Source: JAUNBN01 sp036645935
GTDB lineage: Bacteria > Bacillota > Clostridia > Oscillospirales > Ruminococcaceae
Assembly (NCBI GenBank): GCA_036645935.1
Contig: JAVXNE010000009.1
Span: forward strand, 1-64,000
Length of the DNA stretch: 64,000 bases
Reading direction: 5' to 3'
In this document: piece by piece, positions 34,433 through 43,494 of the stretch
Layout of the letters: the number at the start of each line of letters is the position of its first letter
Position numbering within the stretch: the first letter of the stretch is position 1
Position numbers and translations under genes: made by a program
The notes under the pieces: model-generated
What the model was told of the DNA's origin: nothing
The model's database searches: none
The model's input: the letters and a program-made list of their open reading frames with translations, nothing else

Positions 34433-34456
34433 CGGTCGAGTGTAATTATAGGACTT
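34433..34456. repeat. att-like direct repeat, copy 2
   Basis: GGTCGAGTG followed by TAATTATAGGACTT is identical to the copy at 33255-33278 except for one missing G. The two copies are about 1.18 kb apart and flank the cyclase-like gene. Confidence 0.75.
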
Positions 34457-34501
34457 TTACTTATTACATGTCGCTCAACCTTGCATCATCACAGGCATAG
34501 C

Positions 34502-34533
34502 AAAAGGCCGTCGACATAAGTCGACGGCCTTTT
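34502..34533. terminator. Intrinsic terminator beside the tRNA-Pro fragment
   Basis: AAAAGGCCGTCGAC, loop ATAA, GTCGACGGCCTTTT is a perfect 14-bp stem that ends in T-runs on both strands. Read on the minus strand it sits three bases after the tRNA-Pro 3' end, as expected for a tRNA gene's own terminator. Confidence 0.85.
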
Positions 34534-34536
34534 CGA

Positions 34537-34573
34537 TGGTCCGAGTGACAAGACTTGAACTTGCGGCCTCTTG
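34537..34573 (-). pseudogene. 3'-end fragment of a tRNA-Pro gene (integration scar)
   Basis: The minus strand reads CAAGAGGCCGCAAG, then the T-loop TTCAAGT, then CTTGTCACTCGGACCA. This matches the 3' half of bacterial tRNA-Pro from the anticodon stem to the encoded CCA. Upstream of CAAGAGG the sequence no longer fits an anticodon loop or D-arm, so only the 3' 37 nt remain. Such fragments mark the far attachment site of elements that integrate into a tRNA 3' end. Confidence 0.7.
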
Positions 34574-34864
34574 ACCTCTTGTCAAAAGCGGCTGCTTCAC
34601 CTGTGCTTTGTCAGTCTGTTGACTGGCAGCGTGCTCTGAATCCGTATTTTAAAAAAAGTATACACATTTTTAAACGATTGAAAAAATCGGCATGACTTTT
34701 CGCCTCACAATCACTAACTTTTCTAAGGCAACGCAATTTTGCGCACACCATTTAAACACCGCAAACACCCACACTTGAGCCGTGTATTTCAACAGGCAAC
34801 GCATTTCATGGATTCGTTTTTTGCTCGGTATTGTCGCCATATTCGCTATAATCATTCAAAAACA

Positions 34865-34932
34865 GGCAAAAAACCGCGAGCATCAGACCGGAACAGTACA
34901 TAAATGCACTGTTCCGGTCGCACGCGGTTTTT
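34865..34932. repeat. Long compound inverted repeat
   Basis: Outer arms AAAAAACCGCG and CGCGGTTTTT enclose a perfect inner pair ACCGGAACAGT / ACTGTTCCGGT. A T-run follows on both strands, so it may act as a bidirectional terminator, but no gene ends next to it. Confidence 0.7.
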
Positions 34933-35437
34933 GAAAAATCAAGAATGCGCTGCACATTAATGCCGTAACGCAGCTCGCAGTCGGCAGTGTGCGAGAAGCG
35001 TCAATGCTGTCTCAAGCACTCTGCTTCGGTCATCTTGTCATAATTGGATATATTGACTGCAAAACATATGGATCAGGTTAACTTACATGCGTTTTCAAAA
35101 CATTTTCTCGCACTGCTTGGCAGTTTCTCATGAAACCACCGTGAAATTTTTCAAACCTGCTCACAATGCAAATACCGCCCGCATGAACTGTCTCCATGAC
35201 CTAAAAAAACGTTTTAAATAGGAAAAGAATTTGCCGCGTTTGCCGGTCAGAAAGCAGATTGCGGCTTTAAACTGATATGCGTCCTGTCAGCGTTCGTTGC
35301 CGAAAGTAACGCTGTTTTCCGTTAATATCAAAGACTCTTCCCGCCGTCACATCGATGTGCGTGAACGCAAAGCACCGATTAATTATCAAACTCAAACTAT
35401 TAATTCACGGCATTTTAACCCGCACTATTATGTGATG

Positions 35438-35935
35438 TTATTTGTTCTTTATGTATTTCAGCTCACATATAGGATCGCCCTTGGCAATAGCCTGGGGGAG
35501 CTCAAGGCGACTGCCATATTGCTCGCCTATTCCGTTGTCACCACACATCGCTATATCACACAGCATCGCAATCTGCTCGTCTGTGCAGCCGGCACGCTGC
35601 CACGCTTTTACAAGCGGACAATAGTGAAAATCGAGCAGCAGCTCATCGTCCGTGCTGTTTTTGACATCCATTTCAAACACCCACTGCGCCGGTTTGGAAA
35701 ATAGGGTTTTGCGCAGTCCCAACAGGCTGTCTGTGCCTCCCTTTTTCACAAGCCTCTCGCCGTGGGTCAGCCCGCAGCGCCGCACTGCACATGAGGCGAA
35801 ATCGCGGGGATCGAGTCCGCGCTTTTGCGCCTCGTCACACAGCAGCCACAGCCACAGCGCCCTGTGCTCAAGCTGCTCGCGAATTGCGGCAATAATTCCG
35901 TTTTTGATTTTGGGTTCGTTTACAATATCACTCAT
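35438..35935 (-). CDS. L-2-amino-thiazoline-4-carboxylate (ATC) hydrolase family protein
   Basis: The 165-residue protein matches the family that includes ATC hydrolase from Pseudomonas: LLLDFHYCPLVKAWQRAGC, EQIAMLCDIAMCGDNGIGE and a C-terminal ELPQAIAKGDPICELKY. In Clostridia members are usually uncharacterised and need not act on ATC. ATG 35935 has GGAG ten bases upstream; GTG 35941 is too close to it. No obvious partner gene lies adjacent. Confidence 0.82.
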   Translation of the reverse strand: MSDIVNEPKIKNGIIAAIREQLEHRALWLWLLCDEAQKRGLDPRDFASCAVRRCGLTHGERLVKKGGTDSLLGLRKTLFSKPAQWVFEMDVKNSTDDELLLDFHYCPLVKAWQRAGCTDEQIAMLCDIAMCGDNGIGEQYGSRLELPQAIAKGDPICELKYIKNK

Positions 35936-35980
35936 TATCACAATTCTCCGATAGTCATTTTTTGTTTATCACACGTGATT

Positions 35981-36018
35981 TAAAAAATACCGCCCGCGAA
36001 AGTCTCTCGCGAGCGGCA
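35981..36018 (-). terminator. Intrinsic terminator of the membrane-protein gene
   Basis: GCCGCTCGCGA and TTCGCGGGCGGT pair on the minus strand and are followed by ATTTTTTA. It lies 13 bp after the stop codon of the gene at 36031-37173. Confidence 0.8.
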
Positions 36019-36030
36019 TCTGCAATGGAA

Positions 36031-37173
36031 TTACGCTATTTTCACTTTATAGGTTATCGCTCGTGTCGCAACGAAAATCTCGTTTTTGTGTTCGTCCTTC
36101 TCCGGTTTCTTGTCGTCAGTGTCGTCGGTCGTCGCATCGGGCTTGGCTGTCTCTCCGATCGACTCCAGATACTGCGCGTAAACGTCTTCCGCAACCGGTT
36201 TCCAGAAGCCAATCTTGGCTGTAAGTGTCGCCTCGCCTGTCTTCTCACCGTTGACGTAGTATTTCGTTGCCTTATCTTTTTCCACGTCTTTTTCAAAGGT
36301 CGCAATGTCGGGTTTATCTGACGAGAGCATAACGTCCTCTTTATCCTTGAGCTCTATCTTGATTTCCTTGTCGTTATTGCGGCTACCCTCAACAACTTCT
36401 GCTGTCGCTGTCGTGGCATTGTCCATTCCTGAAACCGTTATGCGCTGCTCATATAGAGCAAGGACTCGAGTCTCGGTGCGCGAGGCGACCTTTTTCTCAA
36501 CCCCGATGAGGTTGCGGAGCGCCGAACGAACCTTGTTATAGGGTTCGCTGAGATCCTTGCCGAAAATCATGACATCTTTGTGAGTAGAGAGCGGTTTTAC
36601 TTCTTTTTCTTTAACCGTCACGTAAACACCGGTGCCAAAATACTCGCCGAGCGCCGTGACAGCAGTGCCCTCCGCACGTAATATATCCTCATCATTAACC
36701 TTAACTTCTGAAATTATCTCATTCTCACCGAGCGCAATATCCTCAAACCCGTATGTTTCACCGACCCCCATTGTCTTGGGCGAGGCCGCAGTGTATGCGT
36801 TTGGTTCAACATATTCATCTGTCGGAACTTTAACCCACGGCTCGGCAATAAGTGTCGCGACTACAAGAGTCAAGAGCACAAGAGCTCCCAACACTATTCC
36901 GATAACTTTGCCCACTCTGCCTTTTTTCTTTCGGGGTATGTCGTAATCGTCGTCATCGTCGTCATCGTCGTATTCCACTTTTGCAACCGTGCGTGCGTCC
37001 TCTTTCTCTGTGTCCCTATAGAGACCGCCAACCGCATCGCTCACCGGTTTCTCATACTGATTTTCAGCGGCAAAATCACTGAAACTGTCTTTTGCTGCAT
37101 CAGGTTTAACCGCGCGCTCATACGCCGCGTTGAGCTTTTCGAGCATCGCGGACCGGTCGTTAACTTCGCTCAT
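36031..37173 (-). CDS. Single-pass membrane protein with an acidic stretch; partner of the sigma-like gene
   Basis: The 380-residue protein has a cytoplasmic N-terminus (1-85) containing a run of eight aspartates followed by a basic RKKKGR, and one membrane segment (VIGIVLGALVLLTLVVATLI, about 90-109). An outside domain of about 270 residues follows, rich in beta-forming sequence and ending in a lysine/aspartate-rich tail. I do not recognise a family. The upstream gene has the same odd plan, an Asp-rich stretch followed by a basic or mixed linker and one membrane helix. The two lie 48 bp apart on the same strand, so they are likely functionally linked. Confidence 0.75.
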   Translation of the reverse strand: MSEVNDRSAMLEKLNAAYERAVKPDAAKDSFSDFAAENQYEKPVSDAVGGLYRDTEKEDARTVAKVEYDDDDDDDDYDIPRKKKGRVGKVIGIVLGALVLLTLVVATLIAEPWVKVPTDEYVEPNAYTAASPKTMGVGETYGFEDIALGENEIISEVKVNDEDILRAEGTAVTALGEYFGTGVYVTVKEKEVKPLSTHKDVMIFGKDLSEPYNKVRSALRNLIGVEKKVASRTETRVLALYEQRITVSGMDNATTATAEVVEGSRNNDKEIKIELKDKEDVMLSSDKPDIATFEKDVEKDKATKYYVNGEKTGEATLTAKIGFWKPVAEDVYAQYLESIGETAKPDATTDDTDDKKPEKDEHKNEIFVATRAITYKVKIA

Positions 37174-37221
37174 ATGTCTTTCCTCCGATATCTTACGTTA
37201 GAATTATATACGCTGTGCAAA

Positions 37222-38709
37222 TCAGACAGCGGTATCGACCGCTGCAAGTGCCTCGTCGCGCAACTTCTCGCTCTTGTAGTAGTTGTATACCGTCGAAGCA
37301 GTATCTGTTGAAGCTACCTTTTGAGACAGCGCCAGGTTTGCTCCATCCATCCAGCAGTTCCAGTCGGTTGTGGTTCCGTCGTCAGTTGTGAGCGTGAGCT
37401 TCATTGTCGCCTCTTCATACAAAAAGGTTCCCTTCGCTTCCGCGCTATTCCATGTACCGTCTCCGTTCAGCGACATTGTGCCTTCTATCTTGCCCGATTT
37501 ACCCTCGGAATCAGTGTAATAACCATAGTAAGTGGCTGCAAGATCTGCGGTTTTAATTACCGAATTGGGGGTGGGCTGATTCTCATCTGCGGGAGGCTGT
37601 GTTGTATTATCGCTCACACTGCCAATCGGAGTTTGCGAGTCATCTACGGGCTTTCCTCCCAATATCTTGGGCAGGAAGATTGCGGCTGCCGCGCCTATTA
37701 TTGCGAGAGCGAGAAACGCTATGAGAATTTTTCCCCAAATGCTTGAGAAAAATCCCCGATGATCACGCTCATCGTCATCATCCTCGTCGTCGTAATCCTC
37801 GTCGTCGTAATCATCGTCCTCATCTTCATCAGCCTCATCCCTGTGCTTGGACTTGCTTAGAAGCTTGACTGCTTTCTTGGGGTGGCGGCGCTTGTCGTCA
37901 TAATCGTCGTCATCCGATTCATAAGAAGCCTCGTGTGAAATCACCGCGTCCGCGTCCATAGCGTGTCTGTCTTCGCCGCGCTCCGTGTCAGACACCGCGC
38001 CGGTTGAGGGTGACGCTGACGGCTTTGGTGAATATGCGGTCTTCGCCGAAGCGTTAAGAAGTTCAAACGCTCGCTCGCGGCCAATCGTAAAGCGTGCGGA
38101 CTGCTCATGTAAAGAACCGGAAATCAGCCACGCGGGTGCCGCAGAGAGCACGCCGATGGAAATTGGATGTGCCGCCGCCTCACGCTCTATGCCGGTCAGT
38201 GCAGCATACATGCGCGCGGTCGCAGAGGCCTTGTCCATCCCCAGAACCTTTGCGATGTTTTCAACCGCCAAACGCTGGTAATAAAACATATAGGCACAGA
38301 GTTTCAGGTCTTCGGGCAGTGCGTCCACACAGGACACAACAAGTGAATGGACCTCAGGAATGTCGAATCTTTCCTTTGTCACGAGCGTCGCGTCGCCGAC
38401 CGAAGCACCTTGAAACACGGGCTGTGTAATAGCCGTCGCAAAACGGCTGCCCAACTTGGAAACTATGACGCTGTCCGCTATCATCCGCACCCACACAAAA
38501 AATCCGTCGGCAACATCGAGCTCGCCAATCTTGCGCAACACGATTTCTGTCGTCTCTGAGACAACGCTTTCAGCCGCTTCGATGCTTCCCAACATTTTTC
38601 CGGCGACAAAATAAACGGAATCCTTGAAATTGTAGAACAGCTCCGCAAGCGCGTTTCTGTCTCCTGATTGCGCCTTCCCGACAAGCTCGACAAGTTTTTC
38701 CTTTTCCAT
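37222..38709 (-). CDS. Sigma-70-like (ECF-type) domain fused to a transmembrane segment and extracellular domain
   Basis: The 495-residue protein begins like an ECF sigma factor: a region 2-like part (LVGKAQSGDRNALAELFYNF, residues about 7-26) and a region 4-like helix-turn-helix (ALPEDLKLCAYMFYYQRLAV and ENIAKVLGMDKASATARMYA, about 128-167). A linker then carries several Asp/Glu runs (about 265-325), one membrane helix (ILIAFLALAIIGAAAAIFLP, about 337-356) and an outside domain of 135 residues. ECF factors are normally soluble and about 190 residues. ATG 38709 follows GAGG; upstream codons lack a site. Confidence 0.78.
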   Translation of the reverse strand: MEKEKLVELVGKAQSGDRNALAELFYNFKDSVYFVAGKMLGSIEAAESVVSETTEIVLRKIGELDVADGFFVWVRMIADSVIVSKLGSRFATAITQPVFQGASVGDATLVTKERFDIPEVHSLVVSCVDALPEDLKLCAYMFYYQRLAVENIAKVLGMDKASATARMYAALTGIEREAAAHPISIGVLSAAPAWLISGSLHEQSARFTIGRERAFELLNASAKTAYSPKPSASPSTGAVSDTERGEDRHAMDADAVISHEASYESDDDDYDDKRRHPKKAVKLLSKSKHRDEADEDEDDDYDDEDYDDEDDDDERDHRGFFSSIWGKILIAFLALAIIGAAAAIFLPKILGGKPVDDSQTPIGSVSDNTTQPPADENQPTPNSVIKTADLAATYYGYYTDSEGKSGKIEGTMSLNGDGTWNSAEAKGTFLYEEATMKLTLTTDDGTTTDWNCWMDGANLALSQKVASTDTASTVYNYYKSEKLRDEALAAVDTAV

Positions 38710-38896
38710 GTTCACCATCCTCAACCTAACTGTTTTTTTGACCTTATTATCGTCCTCAATTTTAATAATACTGCATATAACATACACTATTCAACGCAAA
38801 ATTTCAAACTAAATTTTCCCTTGATATTCTATAGTAGTGACATGTTTGCGAATATGCAATAATTTTCGCTCACAGTTGTTTGCCTATTGAGTAAAT

Positions 38897-39940
38897 TCAC
38901 CTCTTTAGGACAACCGAAGCCGCGCGTCCAAAAGCCGCGACAGCCGCCTGTTCAGTTGCCCATGACGTGACCAAACGAACAGCCGTTTGCCCGTCCCCCA
39001 TATCCTGCCAGAATGTCATTTTGAACTCTCGAGAGAGTGCTTTATAGGCGCTGTTGCTCATGATTGGGAAAAGCTGATTGCTCTCGGTTGGCACAAGAAA
39101 TTCACACCCTGCGCTCTCGAGAAACTGCGAGAGTTTCTCTGCCATGTCGTTTGCGTGACGAGCGAGATCAAAATACAAATCATCCTCAAAAAGCGAGGCA
39201 AACTGAATTCCGAGCAACCTGCCCTTTGCTAGCATTCCCCCGCGCTGCTTCATGAAATATCTGAAATCTTTTTTAAGCTGCGGTGCTGTTATCACAAGCG
39301 CCTCTCCAAACAGCGCGCCCATCTTTGTCCCTCCGATATAAAACGCATCGGTAAGCTGTGCGAGATCAGCTAAAGTCACATCGTTTCCTTTCGCCGTCAG
39401 TGCACAACCGAGACGCGCACCGTCAACAAAGAGAGGCAATCCGTTTTCACGGCAATAAGCGGACAGTTCGGAAAGCTGTGCTTTTGAGTAAAGCGTTCCC
39501 AGCTCACTCGGGTGCGAGATATAGACCATACCCGGTTGCACTGTGTGCTCAAAGCTGACGTCAGCGTAGTGCGCATCTACCAGTTTTTTCACATCGTCCG
39601 CACTGATTTTCCCGTCCGTCGACGGTATTGCGAGCACCTTGTGCCCTGTCGCTTCAATCGCTCCCGCCTCGTGCACGTTGACATGCCCGGTATCGGCTGA
39701 AACGACACCCTGATGCGCCCGCAGCGCCGCGGCTATAAGCGTCAGGTTGGTCTGCGTTCCACCGCATAAAAAATGCACCTCCGCATCGACACCGCCAAGA
39801 TGAGCGGTGATGAGAGAGCGTGCGCGAGCGCAAAATTCATCCTCTCCGTACCCAACCGTTTGCAGTCGATTGGTTTTTCCCAGCGCCTCCAGAATTCTCT
39901 CGTGTGCTCCCTCCGAGTAGTCGTTAAGGAAACTCAACAT
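38897..39940 (-). CDS. ltaE: Low-specificity threonine aldolase family enzyme
   Basis: This PLP-dependent fold-type I enzyme would cleave threonine or similar beta-hydroxy amino acids to glycine and an aldehyde. The 347-residue protein has FLNDYSEGAHERILEAL, a GGTQTN phosphate loop (about residue 61), the PLP aspartate in LFVDGARLGCAL (about 170) and the Schiff-base lysine in GGTKMGALFGEA (about 206). Related beta-eliminating lyases share these motifs, so the exact substrate is less certain than the family. Confidence 0.9.
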   Translation of the reverse strand: MLSFLNDYSEGAHERILEALGKTNRLQTVGYGEDEFCARARSLITAHLGGVDAEVHFLCGGTQTNLTLIAAALRAHQGVVSADTGHVNVHEAGAIEATGHKVLAIPSTDGKISADDVKKLVDAHYADVSFEHTVQPGMVYISHPSELGTLYSKAQLSELSAYCRENGLPLFVDGARLGCALTAKGNDVTLADLAQLTDAFYIGGTKMGALFGEALVITAPQLKKDFRYFMKQRGGMLAKGRLLGIQFASLFEDDLYFDLARHANDMAEKLSQFLESAGCEFLVPTESNQLFPIMSNSAYKALSREFKMTFWQDMGDGQTAVRLVTSWATEQAAVAAFGRAASVVLKR

Positions 39941-40151
39941 GTTGTGTCCCTCCAGTGTCTATATGTTTTGTTTTGTTATATTTTGCACAATCTTTTGTGC
40001 ACTTTGTCTGTGTATCGCCTTATGTTGTGCATAAATTCTACAATATTATTCTCAAAATAGAATAAAGAATGCTGATAAAGTTCCAAGTTCTGTATTGTGT
40101 TACCCCATCGAAATAGAATACAATATTAGCAATAAATGGGAGCGTATACGC

Positions 40152-40421
40152 TCAGTATTCCTCATCGCCACAGCGTGACGTGTCAGGTCCGTTTCCCATC
40201 AAGTCATTTATTTGATTGACAGCTTGTCCGCTGAGCAACACAATTTCACTGGGGCGCGCGTGCATGTCCTCGCCTCGGATTCTGATCCCGTTGTGATTTT
40301 CGTAATAATCCAAGGGTAGGCATCTCTCGAAAACCTTTCCCGTCCTCAGATCAGTAACCGTCAGCGTAACTTCCTTCGCTGAAATTTCGCATAAATCATT
40401 GTCGGCGTTGTTGTTTTCCAT
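40152..40421 (-). CDS. Small protein of unknown function
   Basis: The 89-residue product has a central stretch EVTLTVTDLRTGKVFERCLP followed by LDYYENHNGIRIRGEDM. It has no signal or membrane segment. AAAGGGG lies seven bases before ATG 40421, so translation is likely. It is divergent from the Mop gene, with 135 bp between the two starts. I do not recognise a family and propose no function. Confidence 0.6.
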   Translation of the reverse strand: MENNNADNDLCEISAKEVTLTVTDLRTGKVFERCLPLDYYENHNGIRIRGEDMHARPSEIVLLSGQAVNQINDLMGNGPDTSRCGDEEY

Positions 40422-40556
40422 AGTTTCCCCTTTCACTGACGAGCGCTATGGAAAGCATTGTAACGGCTTTTCGGGAGAATGGCAAGACCCGTCTATCATC
40501 GAGGAATTAAAAGCGCACATCGCTTTTAATCATATCAAAAGAATGGAGCATCGTAT

Positions 40557-43289
40557 ATGAACACAAAAACACTGATTGTAAATGGCGTTTCAAGAACATT
40601 CGAGGTAACTGATGGCAAGACATTGGCAGATGTGTTGAGAAATGAACTGTTACTCACCGGTTGTAAAATTGCTTGCGGTCAAGGTCACTGCGGAGCCTGC
40701 AACGTCATCGTCGACGGAAAACTGGTTCGCTCATGCGTGTACAAAATTGACAAGCTTGCGGATGGCGCGAAAGTCACGACAATAGAGGGCATCGGAACTC
40801 CGGACAACCTCGACCCGATTCAAGTCTCATGGATGGCACACGGGTGCGCACAGTGCGGATTTTGCAGCCCAGGCTTTATCCTCTCGGCAAAGGTGCTTCT
40901 CTCCGAGAATCCCAGCCCGACACGTGCCGAGGTAAGGGCGTGGTTTCAGAAGAACCGCAACCTCTGTCGTTGCACTGGGTACAAACCGCTTGTCGACGCC
41001 GTCATGGACGCGGCAGCCGTCATGCGCGGGGAAAAGAAAGTCGAAGATCTTCTCTTTAAGCCGACCGACAACAAAATTATGGGAACTACATACGCTCGCC
41101 CGTCCGCGGCCGCAAAGGTCACCGGAACATGGGACTTCGGCGCTGACACCGTGCTCAAGAGACCCGACATGCTGCACATTGCACTGGTACAGGCAGAGGT
41201 TCATCACGCCAATATCAAGGGCATCGACACCTCCGCCGCAGACAAAATGCCCGGAGTCGTCAAGGTCATAACGGCAAAGGATGTCCCGGGTAAAAACCGC
41301 ATAACCGGACTCATCACATTCCCGACTAATAAAGGTGACGGATGGGATCGTCCGATACTGTGCGACGAGAAAGTTTTCCAATATGGCGACGCAATCGCGA
41401 TGGTTGTTGCCGACACTGATGAACACGCACGAGATGCCGCAAAAGCCGTCAAAGTTGACCTTGAGATTTTGCCCGCCTATCTCAGCGCCCCCGCCGCAAT
41501 GGCTCCCGACGCAATCGAAATCCATCCGGGAACTCCGAATATCTATTATGAGACCAACTGCATCAAGGGTGAGGATACCGCTCCCATTATGGCGAGCGCG
41601 CCCAATGTCATCGAGGTCGACAGCTATTGCTCACGCCAGCCCCATCTTCATCTTGAGCCCGACTGCGGATATGCCTATATAGACGAAGAGGGACGGCTGA
41701 CAATTCACAGCAAATCAATCGGCATACATCTGCACCACGCGATGATCTGTGAGGGCATCGGCGTCGCTCCCGAAAAACTGCGCATCGTTCAAAACCATTC
41801 CGGCGGCACATTTGGCTATAAGTTCTCTCCGACAAACGAGGCGCTGCTCGGCGTTGCGGCTCTTATCGTTCAAAAACCAGTTTCTCTCGTTTTCAACCAA
41901 TATCAGAACATCACCTACACCGGCAAACGCTCACCGGGTTTCCTGCACATAAGACTCGCCGCAGACAAGGACGGAAAATTGCTCGCCCTCGAGGGTGACA
42001 ACTACATTGATCACGGCCCGTATTCCGAGTTCGGCGACCTTCTGACGATGCGCCTCACACAGTTCGTCGGCGCGGGCTACGACATACACAACATCCGCAA
42101 CAGGTCACGCACCGTGTGCACCAACCACGCGTGGGGTTCGGCGTTCCGCGCTTACGGTTCACCGCAGTCCTATATGGGATCAGAGATAGCGATTGACGTT
42201 CTCGCCGCTAAGATGGGCATCGACCCGTTTGATATCCGCGAGAAAAACTGCTACAAAAAGAGCGAGGGATCCACAACCCCGACCGGGCAGACTCCTGAAG
42301 TATATTGCCTTGAGGACCTGTTCAAAAAAGCGCGTCCATACTACGAGGCAGGAAAAAAACGCATCGCAGAGAAGAACGCCCAGAGCGACGGCACGATCAA
42401 GTATGGAATCGGTGTCTCGCTCGGAACATACGGTTGCGGCCTTGACGGCGTCGACGCCTCCGAGGCATGGTGCGAAATCACTGAAAAAGGCGTAACCGTC
42501 TACGACTCGTGGGAGGATCACGGACAGGGCGCGGATATAGCGACGCTGACAGCTGCCCACGAAACTCTCCGCAAAGCGGGTTATCGTCCCGAGGACATCA
42601 CCCTCGTTATGAACGACACTGCACACACTCCGAACTCCGGCCCCGCCGGCGGAAGCCGCTCGACCTCAATGACAGGCATGGCAATCAAAATAGCGGCCGA
42701 GCTGCTGCTCGACGCGATCACAAAGCCAGACGGCACCTATCGCACCTACGACGAGATGGTCGCCGAGAAGCGGGATCTCAAGTACATTGGTAAATGGGCT
42801 GTCGACGGCTGTGTTGCCTGCGATATGGAAACAGGACAGGGCTCTCCGTTTGCAAACTACATGTATACCATCTTCCTGCCCGAGGTAGCTGTCGACACCA
42901 CGACCGGCAAGGTCAAGGTTGAGCGCTACTGTGTGGTTACCGACTTCGGCACAATCCTCAACAAAAGCGTTGTCGATGGCCAGACTTACGGCGGCGTCGC
43001 TCAGGGTATCGGACTTGCGCTCTCTGAGGACTTTGAAGACTACTCAAAACACACATCGCTTTTGGGATGTGGAATTCCTTACATCGAGGATATCCCCGAC
43101 GACTTTGAGGTCATATATCAGGAAACTCCTCGCCCGCTCGGACCTTACGGCGCGACAGGCTGCGGCGAATCCTCTCTTGACGCACCGCACCCGGCGATAC
43201 TGAACGCCATATACAACGCTACCGGCGCGCGCATTACGAGAATTCCCGCCCGCCCGGAGGTCGTGCTCGAGGCACTTAAGAAAGCGTAA
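40557..43289 (+). CDS. mop: Molybdopterin aldehyde oxidoreductase (Mop type, xanthine oxidase family)
   Basis: This enzyme would oxidise aldehydes to carboxylic acids with a molybdenum-cytosine-dinucleotide cofactor. The 910-residue single chain closely parallels Desulfovibrio gigas MOP (907 residues). It has a plant-type [2Fe-2S] domain (CGQGHCGAC and a fourth cysteine at VRSC), a second cluster domain (CAQCGFC, CRCTGYKP, about 99-138) and the long molybdenum domain with LITFPTNKGDGWDRPILCDE (about 257-276) and QPHLHLEPD. The catalytic glutamate lies in TGCGESSLDAPH (about 867). It has no FAD domain, so a ferredoxin-, flavodoxin- or rubredoxin-like partner is expected. It starts the DVU_1551-1559-like gene set. 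Confidence 0.95.
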   Translation: MNTKTLIVNGVSRTFEVTDGKTLADVLRNELLLTGCKIACGQGHCGACNVIVDGKLVRSCVYKIDKLADGAKVTTIEGIGTPDNLDPIQVSWMAHGCAQCGFCSPGFILSAKVLLSENPSPTRAEVRAWFQKNRNLCRCTGYKPLVDAVMDAAAVMRGEKKVEDLLFKPTDNKIMGTTYARPSAAAKVTGTWDFGADTVLKRPDMLHIALVQAEVHHANIKGIDTSAADKMPGVVKVITAKDVPGKNRITGLITFPTNKGDGWDRPILCDEKVFQYGDAIAMVVADTDEHARDAAKAVKVDLEILPAYLSAPAAMAPDAIEIHPGTPNIYYETNCIKGEDTAPIMASAPNVIEVDSYCSRQPHLHLEPDCGYAYIDEEGRLTIHSKSIGIHLHHAMICEGIGVAPEKLRIVQNHSGGTFGYKFSPTNEALLGVAALIVQKPVSLVFNQYQNITYTGKRSPGFLHIRLAADKDGKLLALEGDNYIDHGPYSEFGDLLTMRLTQFVGAGYDIHNIRNRSRTVCTNHAWGSAFRAYGSPQSYMGSEIAIDVLAAKMGIDPFDIREKNCYKKSEGSTTPTGQTPEVYCLEDLFKKARPYYEAGKKRIAEKNAQSDGTIKYGIGVSLGTYGCGLDGVDASEAWCEITEKGVTVYDSWEDHGQGADIATLTAAHETLRKAGYRPEDITLVMNDTAHTPNSGPAGGSRSTSMTGMAIKIAAELLLDAITKPDGTYRTYDEMVAEKRDLKYIGKWAVDGCVACDMETGQGSPFANYMYTIFLPEVAVDTTTGKVKVERYCVVTDFGTILNKSVVDGQTYGGVAQGIGLALSEDFEDYSKHTSLLGCGIPYIEDIPDDFEVIYQETPRPLGPYGATGCGESSLDAPHPAILNAIYNATGARITRIPARPEVVLEALKKA

Positions 43290-43328
43290 TATCTCAAATA
43301 TAGCTGTTTTAAACAGACGCACTAAATG

Positions 43329-43367
43329 TTATAATGGGGAGACGGAAGCTCTGCCTCCCCATTATAA
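43329..43367. terminator. Hairpin downstream of mop
   Basis: TTATAATGGGGAG at 43329-43341 and CTCCCCATTATAA at 43355-43367 form a perfect 13-bp stem. No T-run follows on the plus strand, so it may be an mRNA 3' stabiliser rather than a terminator. Confidence 0.6.
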
Positions 43368-43395
43368 CAAATGATATCATCAGAATTTTTCAAAA

Positions 43396-43452
43396 GGGGA
43401 CTTTGCTTTCGCTTAAATACCATGGCGAAACTTAGTCCCCGATTTGCATTTT
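43396..43452 (+). terminator. Intrinsic terminator between mop and the next gene
   Basis: GGGGACT at 43396-43402 pairs with AGTCCCC at 43434-43440, with TTTCGC/GCGAAA inside, followed by a T-rich stretch (GATTTGCATTTT). It suggests that mop can be transcribed separately from the genes after it. Confidence 0.65.
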
Positions 43453-43494
43453 AAATGTCTAATTTGAAATATAATCACGGAGGTTTCCGCAAAC

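Larger units (their letters stand above)
34364..35437. other. Intergenic region with att scars and hairpins, no gene
   Basis: This 1-kb stretch holds the second att-like repeat, a terminator, a tRNA-Pro 3'-end fragment and a long compound hairpin (34865-34932). I see no supported gene from about 34640 to 35437. Confidence 0.6.

Noticed and set aside
34537..34640. Complete tRNA-Pro gene
   Set aside because: Only the 3' 37 nt fit; the upstream sequence gives no proper anticodon loop, D-arm or 5' acceptor strand.
40827..41525. 232-residue leftward frame inside mop
   Set aside because: It is antisense to the highly conserved Mop sequence.
43455..43482. Promoter with TATAAT directly before the dicluster oxidoreductase gene
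   Set aside because: The predicted transcription start would fall on the ribosome binding site, and no suitably spaced -35 box is present.
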